This document shows, piece by piece, positions 36,429 through 44,999 of a stretch of 64,000 bases of DNA. A program made the position numbers and the translations under genes. The stretch's first letter is position 1. Every line of letters starts with the position of its first letter. Source of the stretch: Yoonia sp. SS1-5 (GTDB taxonomy: Bacteria; Pseudomonadota; Alphaproteobacteria; Rhodobacterales; Rhodobacteraceae). The notes under the pieces were generated by a model. It was not told the origin of the DNA. It saw nothing but the letters and a program-made list of their open reading frames with translations, and searched no databases. The stretch covers positions 1,798,001 through 1,862,000 of the forward strand of contig NZ_CP151767.2 in the NCBI RefSeq assembly GCF_038443705.2, written 5' to 3'.

Positions 36429-36626
36429 GTTGGGGGCTCGCTTTTTTGGCACGCGGCATCTAAAGGCCACTGCGGACCTTTCTGCCGTTTGACGACCACG
36501 TTTGAACGCATCCTTGGCGCCAGAACAACGCGCACAAAAGGCGGAGAACGGCGCCCTAGAGCACCCGGAAAGGATCCGGGTCAACCGCCCGCTGCACCGC
36601 CCCCGGCACCCATTCAATCCCGTTAT

Positions 36627-37094
36627 TCATGTGGCAGGGGCAAAGGTCAGGCTGAGCCCGTTCAAGCAATGACGTTTGCCTGTCGGCTCTGGCCCGTCAT
36701 CAAAAATATGTCCCAGATGGCTGCCGCAACGGCGGCAATGTACTTCGGTGCGGACTTGAAAGATCAACCTGCGATCCTCTTTCGTCCCAACCGCATCCGG
36801 CAGGCTTTCAAAAAAGCTGGGCCAGCCGGTCTCGCTGTCAAACTTCGCGCCAGCGTCATAGACGGGCAGGTCACATCCACGGCAGCGATAGGTGCCGGCG
36901 CGCGTCTCTACATTCAATAGGCTGGTATGGGGATTTTCGGTCGCCTCCTCGCGCAAGACCAGATATTCGTCCTGGCTCAAGCGGTCGCGCCATTCGGCGT
37001 CACTGCGACAGATATCAAAGCCGCATGACGCAGCATGAAGCGGATTGGCGATAGCGGCTGCACCGGTCATCATCAGAAATGCTCTGCGGTTCAT
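36627..37094 (-). CDS. msrB: Peptide-methionine (R)-S-oxide reductase, exported
   Basis: 155 residues. A twin-arginine-like signal (NRRAFLMMTG, about 1-22) is followed by a full MsrB domain: zinc CxxC pairs CRGC and CRRC, substrate-site GWPSFFE, GSHLGHIFDDGP and the catalytic Cys in KRHCLNGLSL. It repairs oxidised methionine in periplasmic proteins. It lies 79 bp after the fasciclin gene, with a hairpin between them, and probably belongs to the ECF regulon. Confidence 0.93.
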   Translation of the reverse strand: MNRRAFLMMTGAAAIANPLHAASCGFDICRSDAEWRDRLSQDEYLVLREEATENPHTSLLNVETRAGTYRCRGCDLPVYDAGAKFDSETGWPSFFESLPDAVGTKEDRRLIFQVRTEVHCRRCGSHLGHIFDDGPEPTGKRHCLNGLSLTFAPAT

Positions 37095-37123
37095 GTGTCA
37101 CCTTTTTTGAAAAGCTTCGGCAC

Positions 37124-37148
37124 GGGCCGGCCATCTGAAGGCCAGCCC
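37124..37148 (-). terminator. Intercistronic hairpin between fasciclin gene and msrB
   Basis: A 9-bp GC-rich inverted repeat (37124-37132 with 37140-37148, one G-T pair in the minus-strand transcript). No clear T-run follows on the minus strand, so partial readthrough into msrB is expected. Confidence 0.45.
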
Positions 37149-37173
37149 ATGCAAGACTTGTTGGTCTGTTTGC

Positions 37174-37725
37174 TTACTTCGGAACGAGTACGGCATCGAC
37201 GACGTGGATCACGCCATTCGACTGATCGACATCCGCGATAGTCACGCGACTGGCGTTGCCGTTTTCGTCGTAGATGTAGACGCTGTCGCCTTTGACTTGT
37301 GCCGACAAGGCGTCACCAGATACGGCATTGAAGTGGTAGAAACCATCGGATGAGGCGCGCGCCTGACGCGCGATCTCTGCAGCGGACCAGTCACCGGCCA
37401 CAACATGCGCAGTCAGCACCTTGACCAGCATGTCCTTGTTTTCTGGCTTCAAGAGCGTATCGACGATGCCCGCAGGCAATGCAGCAAAGGCGTCATTCAC
37501 AGGCGCAAAGACCGTGAAGGGGCCCGGGCTTTGCAGCGTGTCGACAAGGCCAGCTGCCTGAACAGCTGCGACGAGTGTGGTGTGGTCTGCCGAGTTGACC
37601 GCGTTTTCCACGATGTTCTTTGTCTCGAACATGGCTGCACCACCAACCATCGGGTTTTCGGCGTAAGAAGCCGTTGCAATAGTCAGCGCAGCGACTGCGG
37701 TGGCCAGTTTGGATACGATTTTCAT
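37174..37725 (-). CDS. Exported fasciclin (FAS1) domain protein
   Basis: About 183 residues from ATG 37725 (AGAGGAAAG upstream; signal MKIVSKLATAVAALTIATASYA). A single FAS1 domain covers about 45-180, with H1 (DHTTLVAAVQAAGLVDTL...FTVFAPVNDAFAALP) and H2 (GVIHVVDAVLVP). Such secreted proteins mediate adhesion or envelope interactions. A GAAAC-N17-CGTG element lies about 50-75 bp upstream, so control by the nearby ECF sigma is likely. Confidence 0.93.
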   Translation of the reverse strand: MKIVSKLATAVAALTIATASYAENPMVGGAAMFETKNIVENAVNSADHTTLVAAVQAAGLVDTLQSPGPFTVFAPVNDAFAALPAGIVDTLLKPENKDMLVKVLTAHVVAGDWSAAEIARQARASSDGFYHFNAVSGDALSAQVKGDSVYIYDENGNASRVTIADVDQSNGVIHVVDAVLVPK

Positions 37726-37773
37726 ATGTCTTTCCTCTCGTGATTGCCCGCGATCCTTTGCGGTTACGAGAGC

Positions 37774-37799
37774 CACGGCGCGATGCGCAGAAGAGTTTC
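37774..37799 (-). promoter_or_regulatory. Candidate ECF promoter of the fasciclin gene
   Basis: On the minus strand TGAAACT ... CGTGG: GAAAC (37795-37799) and CGTG (37774-37777) separated by 17 bp. The same pair of boxes occurs upstream of the DUF4394 and cupredoxin genes. Confidence 0.6.
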
Positions 37800-38502
37800 A
37801 GCCCGCCTGAAATAAGTCGGCGTCAAAGAATTCGTCGGTCGCAAGAATAGCCCCGGTGGGCGCGCCGGTGGGCGAGCCGCCTTCGGGTTCATCCGAGACG
37901 GCAAGTGTTCCGCCATCCATCAAGACTGCAATCTCGGGCGTAATTTCGAACAGACTTTCGCGATCTGCCGGAATCACACCCAGTGAAACGGGTGCTTGTG
38001 TCTCCGCGCTGATTACCCACAGCTCAAAAACCCGGCCCGCCGCTGGCGCACCTTGTTCAGGTATCACCTTGAACAAGTTGCCGTCTGGGGCGTAGCCCGC
38101 CTCGATATGTATCGCGCCATCTTCGGAGATCAGCGTCGCATGAAGCGTTGGATCGAATGCCGGGCCGCGTAGCATGGGACCAAAGGCGAGAAATGCGGCA
38201 AGGGCCACGGCGGTGAGTGCTGGGAAGGCCAGCCAGCTCCAGCCCCATCCGCGTCTGGAGCTTGTTTTCTCACCACTTACTTCTGCTACCAGCTTCGCCT
38301 TGACAGACGGCGATGGCACTTCTTCGCGTATATCATTGGTCAGGGCCGCAAATCCGCCCTCCCAGAAGTGTACACGCGCACGAAGATCAGGTTCGGCCTG
38401 AAGTCGCAATTCAAAAGCCCGCTCCGCGTCCGCGTCCAGCAGGCGCAAGACGTATTCGGCGGCAAGCGCCTCGTCTTCCGATATGTCCTGTTGATCGCTC
38501 AT
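37798..38502 (-). CDS. Anti-sigma factor, RskA-like
   Basis: About 234 residues from the ATG at 38502, which overlaps the sigma-factor stop (ATGA) and has AAGGAG upstream. Cytoplasmic N-terminal anti-sigma domain (DEALAAEYVLRLLDADAERAFELRL, about 10-80), one membrane helix (about 92-112, LAFPALTAVALAAFLAF) and a periplasmic RskA-type beta domain (FELWVISAETQAPVSLGVI). It holds the ECF sigma factor inactive at the membrane until an envelope signal triggers release. Confidence 0.9.
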   Translation of the reverse strand: MSDQQDISEDEALAAEYVLRLLDADAERAFELRLQAEPDLRARVHFWEGGFAALTNDIREEVPSPSVKAKLVAEVSGEKTSSRRGWGWSWLAFPALTAVALAAFLAFGPMLRGPAFDPTLHATLISEDGAIHIEAGYAPDGNLFKVIPEQGAPAAGRVFELWVISAETQAPVSLGVIPADRESLFEITPEIAVLMDGGTLAVSDEPEGGSPTGAPTGAILATDEFFDADLFQAG

Positions 38503-39041
38503 CGCGACAAGCACTCCTTCAAAGTTATCAGGCTGCGGCGCAGCCAGGTTCGCATGGTGTTCAGCGGCACATCAAAGCGGTCCGCAAGCGCTTGGTAAGT
38601 TGCGCCGTCAAGATAGGCGGCACGGACGGCATCGGCACGATCCGGCGGCAGTTCCTCGAAACAGGCGCTGATCCGGCGCTGATCTGACGCAGCAATACTT
38701 GCGGCCTCGGGTCCGGGGCTCTTTTCGACAAGCTCACCAACGCTGTCGAGGTCAACATTATTGCTGTTCCTGGCGCGCAGCCGATCAATCGACAGGTTTC
38801 GCGCAACCGTGATGAGCCATGTCATCGGCGAATGACCGGTCACCGCATATCTGTCGGCCTTCGCCCAAATCCGAAGATAGACATCCTGCAGCGCATCCTC
38901 GGCTTCTGATCTGTTCTTCAAGACACGCAGGCAGACACTGAAGAGTTTCCCGCTCGTCGCATCGTAAAGCGCGGCCAGCGCAATGCGGTCGCCAAGGGCG
39001 ATCTTGCCGATCAGCTCTTCAATGTCCTTGCGATCCGTCAT
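38499..39041 (-). CDS. ECF RNA polymerase sigma factor
   Basis: 180 residues. Region 2 (ALAALYDATSGKLFSVCLRVLKNRSEAEDALQDVYLRIW) and region 4 (FEELPPDRADAVRAAYLDGATYQALADRFDVPLNTMRTWLRRSL) are typical of RskA-controlled ECF factors (SigK-like). It is coupled to the anti-sigma gene. Its own upstream gap lacks a clear GAAAC/CGTG pair, so it may be transcribed from the DUF4394 promoter. The probable regulon here is the DUF4394, fasciclin/msrB and cupredoxin genes. Confidence 0.93.
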   Translation of the reverse strand: MTDRKDIEELIGKIALGDRIALAALYDATSGKLFSVCLRVLKNRSEAEDALQDVYLRIWAKADRYAVTGHSPMTWLITVARNLSIDRLRARNSNNVDLDSVGELVEKSPGPEAASIAASDQRRISACFEELPPDRADAVRAAYLDGATYQALADRFDVPLNTMRTWLRRSLITLKECLSR

Positions 39042-39093
39042 TCGTGTCTTAAGCCGTTCAAATAACTTCTTTTCTCTGTCTGACTGACAGAGA

Positions 39094-39129
39094 TGGCCCC
39101 AAACGGCAATCTCTTGCCGCTGGGGTCAT
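39094..39129 (-). terminator. Hairpin between DUF4394 gene and sigma factor gene
   Basis: A long inverted repeat (GGCCCC-AAACGGCAA with TTGCCGC-TGGGGTC) with a short loop, 43 bp after the DUF4394 stop. No T-run follows, so it is probably a leaky terminator or attenuator setting sigma levels below those of the DUF4394 protein. Confidence 0.5.
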
Positions 39130-39171
39130 CCTGCACAGGTACCAACCAACTCATTACCTGATCGTCACGGA

Positions 39172-40023
39172 TTACATGCCGATCGACGCCGCAAAGCCCG
39201 TCACGCCGCCCATCCCGAGATCTGCTTTCATCGCGGCCGCGCCCGTTTCGAGGTCGATTTCATAGAGCCCCGCTGACGCAGCGCCTTCCATTTGCAGAAT
39301 TGCAAACGCCATATTCTCGCCTTCCGCGGCCGAGACGATGTCGAAGCCACCCATCGGGGCCAGGTCGACAGCTGCGCCGTCAACGGTGATCTTGGCGATG
39401 GTTTCCAGGGTGCCTGCGTTGTTGGCCAAACTGACAAGGGCGTCGGTTTCAGCATCAAGCGCGTATTGGAATGTCTCGCCCGCAGTCTCGCCGTTGATGG
39501 CGTTCGTGTAGGCGTTGGCAAAGATCATTGGTGTCGTGCCGCTCATCGCGTCACCGTCCGCATAGGCCAAGTCAGTAAAGCGGCGCACGGAACCTGCACG
39601 CTCATCATTGTCGCCAAAGCCGTCAGGGAAATAGACAAGATTATCGCCCGCAGATGTGACGGCGCGCACAGCGTCGATCTTGTTGTTGAAATCAAACGCG
39701 ACCATCTTGCCTTCGCCGATCATCGCATCTTCCATGAACGACGCGCCCAGATCGGTCATCTCGCCCGACATCGGATCAATTGCCGCGATCATGCCGTCAG
39801 AGAAGCCAAGAAGTTCGCCGGTCACCGGACGCCAGGCAATCGCCTTCAGCGGGGATGCCAGATCGTAGGTCATCACGTCGCCGGGGGCGCTTAGGTCGCT
39901 CATCACAACGAGCGTTGCACCGTCATTGACAAGAGCATAGCCAGACATGGGCGCATGACCTGCGGCAAATGCCGGGCTGGCCGCAAGGGCGATCAGTGAT
40001 GTTGCAAAAGCTTGGGTTTTCAT
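39172..40023 (-). CDS. Exported DUF4394-domain protein
   Basis: About 283 residues from ATG 40023 (AAAGGAAAAACG upstream; signal ending PAFAAG). The DUF4394 beta-propeller-like repeats are seen in GYALVNDGATLVVMSDLSAPG, PLKAIAWRPVTGELLGFSDG and FDFNNKIDAVRAVTSAGDNLVYFPDG. Function of the family is unknown; it commonly accompanies secreted fasciclin-type proteins and ECF systems. It heads the minus-strand series DUF4394-sigma-anti-sigma-fasciclin-msrB. Confidence 0.87.
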   Translation of the reverse strand: MKTQAFATSLIALAASPAFAAGHAPMSGYALVNDGATLVVMSDLSAPGDVMTYDLASPLKAIAWRPVTGELLGFSDGMIAAIDPMSGEMTDLGASFMEDAMIGEGKMVAFDFNNKIDAVRAVTSAGDNLVYFPDGFGDNDERAGSVRRFTDLAYADGDAMSGTTPMIFANAYTNAINGETAGETFQYALDAETDALVSLANNAGTLETIAKITVDGAAVDLAPMGGFDIVSAAEGENMAFAILQMEGAASAGLYEIDLETGAAAMKADLGMGGVTGFAASIGM

Positions 40024-40082
40024 CGTTTTTCCTTTCAAGTTGGTCTTGGTGCGCACCCAGCTGGATGCGCTCTACCTCCAAC

Positions 40083-40108
40083 CACGAAAGGCAACGCTGG
40101 ATAGTTTC
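40083..40108 (-). promoter_or_regulatory. Candidate ECF promoter of the DUF4394 operon
   Basis: On the minus strand GAAACTATCC (GAAAC at 40104-40108) and CGTG (40083-40086) are separated by 17 bp, ending 60 bp before the ATG. GAAACTATCC is shared letter for letter with the divergent cupredoxin promoter. Confidence 0.65.
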
Positions 40109-40271
40109 GGCGGGACATAAAAATTTTGAACTGGGCCCCTGACCGAGGGACTTTGGGGGCCGTTGTGTCAATCCGTGGCCAATCTAGGGTCAGGACCCAT
40201 GCGCTTGACGGCGACAATGACGCTCGGGATTTGGAATGCTTTGAGCGATAGTAAAATATTTTGAGTTGATT
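40109..40271. other. Middle of the divergent intergenic region
   Basis: The gap between the DUF4394 and cupredoxin genes (40024-40347) is 324 bp. Apart from the two candidate ECF promoters, nothing beyond an A/T-rich stretch near 40240-40265 was recognised. Confidence 0.5.
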
Positions 40272-40296
40272 GAAACTATCCTGAAAGCAATTCGTG
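40272..40296 (+). promoter_or_regulatory. Candidate ECF promoter of the cupredoxin gene
   Basis: GAAACTATCC (GAAAC at 40272-40276) and CGTG (40293-40296), 16 bp apart, ending 51 bp before the ATG. Same element as for the divergent DUF4394 operon. Confidence 0.65.
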
Positions 40297-40347
40297 ACTT
40301 TCTTCACAGGCCCCGAATGGGCCAATCGCTAGAAAAAGGAATTCAGA

Positions 40348-40692
40348 ATGACCAAGCTAACCCGCCGTGACACGTTTCGCCTTGGTGCAGCCCTTGCTGC
40401 ACTGCCATTGACCGCGACGGTCGCGCGCGCCGATGGACATGCCACGACCCATATCGTGGTGATCAAAGATTTCGCATTTACGCCGGCGGACATTCAAATC
40501 AACGCTGGCGACTCGATCACATGGGTCAACCAGGACACCGCCCGTCACTCTGCGACCGACCTGAACGGCGCGTTTGACACGGGTCTGCTCAGCCAAGGCC
40601 AAGAAGTCACGATGACCTTTGCCGGCGCCGGCAGGTTTGAGTATCGCTGCACACCGCACGCAAAAATGCGCGGTACGATTACGATTTCCTAG
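40348..40692 (+). CDS. Exported cupredoxin (plastocyanin/pseudoazurin-like)
   Basis: 114 residues. A twin-arginine signal (TRRDTFRLGAALAALPL, about 5-29) precedes a type I copper domain with ligands His (ARHSAT), Cys, His and Met (YRCTPHAKM). AAAAAGGAA precedes the ATG. It is a small periplasmic electron carrier or copper-binding protein. Its promoter matches that of the divergent ECF operon. Together with exported MsrB it suggests a response to oxidative or metal damage of the envelope. Confidence 0.92.
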   Translation: MTKLTRRDTFRLGAALAALPLTATVARADGHATTHIVVIKDFAFTPADIQINAGDSITWVNQDTARHSATDLNGAFDTGLLSQGQEVTMTFAGAGRFEYRCTPHAKMRGTITIS

Positions 40693-40714
40693 TACCCGTT
40701 ATTCATTCGCCAGA

Positions 40715-40742
40715 AGGGCCGCCAGTTTGGCGGGCCTTTTTC
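40715..40742 (+). terminator. Probable terminator of the cupredoxin gene
   Basis: An imperfect GGGCCGCC/GGCGGGCC stem with loop AGTTT and a run of T, 22 bp after the stop. The following stretch to 41015 (about 270 bp) shows no supportable gene; the open frames there run into the apbE gene antisense. Confidence 0.6.
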
Positions 40743-41015
40743 CTTATAATCCGGGATAGAATGCCGCGCGGCTATCGTTAGATGCCCATGGTGGTGCGGC
40801 GTGAACCGATCAGCTGGTCGCCCTATGCTTGACGGCAGTTGAACATAAGGTTCGCGCGTTCAAGCGAGCTGACGCGCATGTCGAAGAGCGGACACCGGTG
40901 CATCAAGCTGGATTGTAAAAAAAGGGCGCCTACCGGACCTCGCCACCGTGTCACGGCATCCCGACGGGTAGGCCGGAATGCCGGAGAACTAGCCATGAAA
41001 GGTCCGCGTGAACGT

Positions 41016-41891
41016 CTAGAGGCTGCGCAGATTACCTTCGAAATCCACAAGCGTAATCCGCTGAACCTCGGGCATCTGCCGGACGTCACGGACCAACGAT
41101 ATCGGCGCAAGGCACAGGGCCGTCGACAGGCAATCCGCCATGGCTGCTGTTGTGGCCTCGACCGAAACGGTCGACCATTGCGGGACAGCCCGAGCGTGGA
41201 CGATATGGCTGCCAGCACCCACCGTTTGCGCGGTCGGGCTGGATGTGGCGATGGCCCCGCTCGTCAATGTGCGCAAGCCCATATAGCCGTGTACCGGGTC
41301 GTTGATACCCAGCCGCCAGGGGCCGCCAAGGCCGCGATGCTCACCAATATGGACCAGCATGTCCGTCAGCCCCAGATCGGCAAGCACGTCGGTGATCAGG
41401 TCCGTCGCGTATCCCTGCGCAATCCCGTTCAGCGTTAACGCCTGACCCTCACCCAACATAATCAGATCGTTCGCGACATGCACACGGTCCCAACCAATCA
41501 GCGCCGCAGCGGCGTCGGTATTTTCGCCTGCAGCCTGCGCCAGCCATAGTGGCTGCACGGTCGGGTCAAAAAGCCCCTGCGTTGCGTGATATCCGCGCGC
41601 GGCGGTCCGCAGTAGCGCCACAAATCGGGGATCAGGCCCCACTTGCCTGCCGCGGCTGTTCAACGCCACCAGATCAGAGTGTGGGTCATATAAGCTGAAA
41701 AGCCCTTCGATATCTGCAAGGGCGCGGCGCGCGCGCGACAGCGCCAACGCGGCAATATCTGCTGGTGCGTTGATGGTCAGGCTGACCTCTGCACCCAGCG
41801 CATGACCTTGCCACTGCTGCGCTGTCACGCTGGCCGGCATGGCCGCAGCCGCGGCGCTGATCGTCAGGAAACGGCGGCGGCTTAGCGTCAT
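41016..41891 (-). CDS. apbE: FAD:protein FMN transferase (ApbE/NosX-like)
   Basis: About 291 residues from the ATG at 41891, which overlaps the nosR-like stop (ATGA). Tat signal SRRRFLTISAAAAAMPAS. ApbE features: GHALGAEVSLTI, LYDPHSDLVALNSRG, TQGLFDPTVQPLW, LNGIAQGYATDLI and a C-terminal TAAMADCLSTAL. It transfers FMN from FAD to Thr/Ser of target flavoproteins. The obvious target is the FMN-binding domain of the adjacent NosR-like protein. Confidence 0.92.
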   Translation of the reverse strand: MTLSRRRFLTISAAAAAMPASVTAQQWQGHALGAEVSLTINAPADIAALALSRARRALADIEGLFSLYDPHSDLVALNSRGRQVGPDPRFVALLRTAARGYHATQGLFDPTVQPLWLAQAAGENTDAAAALIGWDRVHVANDLIMLGEGQALTLNGIAQGYATDLITDVLADLGLTDMLVHIGEHRGLGGPWRLGINDPVHGYMGLRTLTSGAIATSSPTAQTVGAGSHIVHARAVPQWSTVSVEATTAAMADCLSTALCLAPISLVRDVRQMPEVQRITLVDFEGNLRSL

Positions 41892-43990
41892 TCTGCGGCA
41901 ACTTTCTGCAACGACCGGCCCCGTTTTGCCGCAAGGATCAGCGGCACGCACAGGTCCGGGCTGTCATGAATGGTCACGCAGTCGAGGCATTGGAAGCATT
42001 CCGAATACTGGATCTCGCCTGTTTTCTTGATAGCCCCATAGTTGCACTTTACCCGGCACAGCTGGCAGGGTGATCCGCAATCCGCGCGCCGTTCGATCCA
42101 TTTGCGCCCGCGCAGCAGACCACCAATCGCCATTGCGGCCCCAAGCGGGCAGACATACCGACAAAACCCCTTGAACAGGACCATGGACAACAGCAGCAGA
42201 CCAGCCGCATAGGCCACGTAATACCATTCCCGGATGAAGAAGGTTGTGATGGCTGTCTTGAAGGGTTCCACCTCAATCGCCTTGTCCAGCCGCGCGGGTG
42301 CGGTGAAAATCAATGCGACCAACCCGGCAAGCACTGCGTATTTCACCCATTTCAGCCGGTCATCCCAGACCTGCGATGGTTCGATCTGCGGCAGCCGCAG
42401 GAAACGGCCGATATGATGTGCAAATTCCTGCATTGCACCAAACGGACACAGCCATCCGCAAAACAATCCACGCCCCCACAAAACAAAACCAAGCAATGTC
42501 ACAGCCCAGATGACCAGCGAGAACGGATCGTATAGCAGGAATGCGTAACTCCCGCCCTCATAGAGCGTTCGGATCACCGCGAGTGGCGTTGCTATGGAAA
42601 GTTGCCCCTGCCCCCACCATCCGACAAAGCCGGTCATCATAGCCAGAATGGTCAGCCGAATAGGGGTGAAGTACCTGTGCCCGGCAAGTCGGTTCATCCC
42701 TAAACCCAACACAGCCACCAGACCGGCAAGAAAGATCACCAGCAGGATCAGGTCCGTTGCCCGATTATAGATCGCATCAACCCATGGCGGGCGCGGCACG
42801 ATCACCGCCGGTTTGGTAAAAAAGCGGGCGTCTGTCGCCATACTGACGTCAAGCGACACGGACCCGATCTCGGGCTGGAACACCCCATGTTCCCGCAGCG
42901 CGCTGACTTTCAGGGTCCATTCGCTTGTCGGGTCAAATCCCAGCCTGCGGTCCGTGCGCAGGATCAAGGCCGCACCGTCATGCAAGGCGTCAGGCAGATC
43001 AGGGTGCAACTGGATATAGATATCGGCGTCGCGAAACGCGATGGGAAATCCGCCCTGTTCTGCGCTGATCAAATCGGGCGAGGTGTTGCGGATGAACTCG
43101 TCAGTGACCAGACCGTGCCGGGCGGTTTCAATCAGCAATATCGGCTCGTCCGTGGTCGAGATTGCCATGAAATCCTGCAGCTCTTCATAGGTCCCCTTTG
43201 ACAGGACGGCCTGCGCGATAGAGGGCGGCCCAAGGTCAACAGCCCAGAGATCGAGGTAGTTACCATCGGGGTTTGATTGCCCCACCGGGTCGTCATCCTC
43301 CCAAACCGTATCTGCGAATTCCGCGTCCATCTGCGCATTTGTCACCGTCAGACGGGTGACAAGCCCCTGTTCGACCAGATCATCCCAGCTCAGATCTTCT
43401 GCATAATCGGGGTTGGGAAAGGCCGGTGGTCCGGTCGCCACACCCCCCATCTTTTCGCGGGCGACTTTCAGGGTGGCCGCCAGCAGGCTTTCATGCGCAA
43501 TCCGGACCGAAGCGGTCGCCTTGGTCACCCCATCCAGATAGACCAGCGACGACCCGTCACTTCCGCCACCATAGGGCGTTCCGACAACAAGACTGTCAGA
43601 AATCGAATGGCCCCGATACTGCTCGAAAAACGCGTGGAATGGTGCCTGCCCCAGACCAGATACAAAAATCGGCTCGTTATGCGAAATCAGCTGCACATCC
43701 AGAAACCGGCCTTCCAGATCAAGCACGACAAGGATATTGATCGACGCGCCTGAAAATCCGGGCAGCGGTGCCATGGGTTCCGTTTCAAACACGAACCCCG
43801 CCTCTGCCCCGCCAGAGTTCAGAAGTTGCCAGACACCTTCATCATTCAGCCGCTCGCCCAGTTCCATGGGCGGCACAATTCGGTCTGCGATCTCTTCCCG
43901 CGCCAGCGGTTCTGCGCGCGCGGATGTGGTTGCGGCCACAACAAAAAACAGCGCACAAATCAGGTTAAGGCACAGGAACACAAAACGCAT
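41888..43990 (-). CDS. nosR: NosR/NirI-family membrane iron-sulfur flavoprotein
   Basis: 700 residues. Signal (about 1-26), periplasmic FMN-binding domain (about 85-185) with the flavinylation motif DGVTKAT, further periplasmic domain to about 410, then several membrane helices. Two CP motifs (CGWLCPFGA, CRYVCPLGAA) and C-terminal ferredoxin-like clusters (CGSPCQLCRVKC, CFQCLDC) follow. NosR feeds electrons to and regulates N2O reductase, but no nosZ or nosDFYL is present in the window. It may serve another periplasmic acceptor, or the nos genes may lie elsewhere. Confidence 0.9.
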   Translation of the reverse strand: MRFVFLCLNLICALFFVVAATTSARAEPLAREEIADRIVPPMELGERLNDEGVWQLLNSGGAEAGFVFETEPMAPLPGFSGASINILVVLDLEGRFLDVQLISHNEPIFVSGLGQAPFHAFFEQYRGHSISDSLVVGTPYGGGSDGSSLVYLDGVTKATASVRIAHESLLAATLKVAREKMGGVATGPPAFPNPDYAEDLSWDDLVEQGLVTRLTVTNAQMDAEFADTVWEDDDPVGQSNPDGNYLDLWAVDLGPPSIAQAVLSKGTYEELQDFMAISTTDEPILLIETARHGLVTDEFIRNTSPDLISAEQGGFPIAFRDADIYIQLHPDLPDALHDGAALILRTDRRLGFDPTSEWTLKVSALREHGVFQPEIGSVSLDVSMATDARFFTKPAVIVPRPPWVDAIYNRATDLILLVIFLAGLVAVLGLGMNRLAGHRYFTPIRLTILAMMTGFVGWWGQGQLSIATPLAVIRTLYEGGSYAFLLYDPFSLVIWAVTLLGFVLWGRGLFCGWLCPFGAMQEFAHHIGRFLRLPQIEPSQVWDDRLKWVKYAVLAGLVALIFTAPARLDKAIEVEPFKTAITTFFIREWYYVAYAAGLLLLSMVLFKGFCRYVCPLGAAMAIGGLLRGRKWIERRADCGSPCQLCRVKCNYGAIKKTGEIQYSECFQCLDCVTIHDSPDLCVPLILAAKRGRSLQKVAAE

Positions 43991-44093
43991 GGGCCGATCC
44001 TATGCGCGGGGTCGCCGGGGGCCTATGCGACTTAGGTATGGGTCGGCAATTTACCCATTGGGATCAGGGCGATTTTCGTGACACTGTGCGACC

Positions 44094-44867
44094 ATGAAGC
44101 AAACCCAACCGCACACTAATGGTCTCGTCGCTGCCGTCTCGCTTGCGGGGCTGCTGGGGTTTTGGGTGGTGTTGTCATGGCTTCGGGCTGATCCAACGGT
44201 CCTGCCCACACCGGTGCAGGTCTGGACCATCATCCGGTCAGAGGCCGCATCAGGGGCGCTGGCCCACCATATGCTGGCCACGATCTGGCGTGTTGCGGCC
44301 GCGTTTGGGCTTGCCATGGGGCTTGGCCTGATCATCGGAATCGCATTGGGTCGGGATGAACGGCTGGATCGCTGGCTGAACCCATGGCTGTTGGTATTTC
44401 TGAACATTCCCGCGCTGGTGGTCATTGTGCTGTGCTATCTGTGGATCGGGCTGAACGAGACTGCAGCCATCGTCGCTGTGGCCCTGAACAAAACCGCGAT
44501 GGTGGCTGTGACCATCAGAGAAGGCACCCGGGCGCTTGATCCAAAACTGGCGGAAATGGCGCAGGCCTTTGGCATGGGGCGCGCTGACAGGTTGCGGCAT
44601 GTGGTCTTGCCGCAGCTGTGGCCGTTTATTGCGTCAAGCACACGTAACGGTCTGGCAATCATATGGAAAATCGTGCTTGTGGTCGAGTTTCTGGGTCGTA
44701 GCGACGGGGTCGGCTTTCAAATTCATCTGTATTTCCAACTTTTCGAAATTGGATATGTGATGGCTTATGCATTCAGCTTTGTTGCGTTCGTCCTGTTTCT
44801 GGAAGGAACGATCATCGCATTAGCCGAGCGGCGGGCCACCCGCTGGCGACCGGCCTCGTCGGCTTAA
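44094..44867 (+). CDS. Orphan ABC permease, SsuC/TauC/NMT1 type
   Basis: 257 residues with about six membrane helices and the EAA loop EMAQAFGMGRADRLRHVVLPQLWPFI, typical of nitrate/sulfonate/taurine-type importers. No ATPase or binding protein adjoins it. The only partners of the same class in the window are at 23499-25137, which lack a permease. It is divergent from the NosR-like gene across a 103-bp gap. Confidence 0.88.
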   Translation: MKQTQPHTNGLVAAVSLAGLLGFWVVLSWLRADPTVLPTPVQVWTIIRSEAASGALAHHMLATIWRVAAAFGLAMGLGLIIGIALGRDERLDRWLNPWLLVFLNIPALVVIVLCYLWIGLNETAAIVAVALNKTAMVAVTIREGTRALDPKLAEMAQAFGMGRADRLRHVVLPQLWPFIASSTRNGLAIIWKIVLVVEFLGRSDGVGFQIHLYFQLFEIGYVMAYAFSFVAFVLFLEGTIIALAERRATRWRPASSA

Positions 44868-44999
44868 ATTAACGTTATATTAACAAGCGGCTTGCAGGCA
44901 GCCTGACGCGTGGTCTACTGTAGGGCTAGTTTGTTTTCCGTGCGCCAGCAGCCAAGCTGCCCAATATCCGACGCACCTTAGGTTTGATGGGGTATCGCT

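Noticed and set aside
40823..41438. Overlapping frames on both strands between the cupredoxin and apbE genes
   Set aside because: They run antisense to or out of frame with apbE, show no domain, and lack ribosome sites. The region is treated as non-coding up to 41015.
41016..43990. Denitrification (N2O reduction) gene cluster
   Set aside because: Only NosR-like and ApbE genes are present; no nosZ, nosD, nosF, nosY or nosL in the window.
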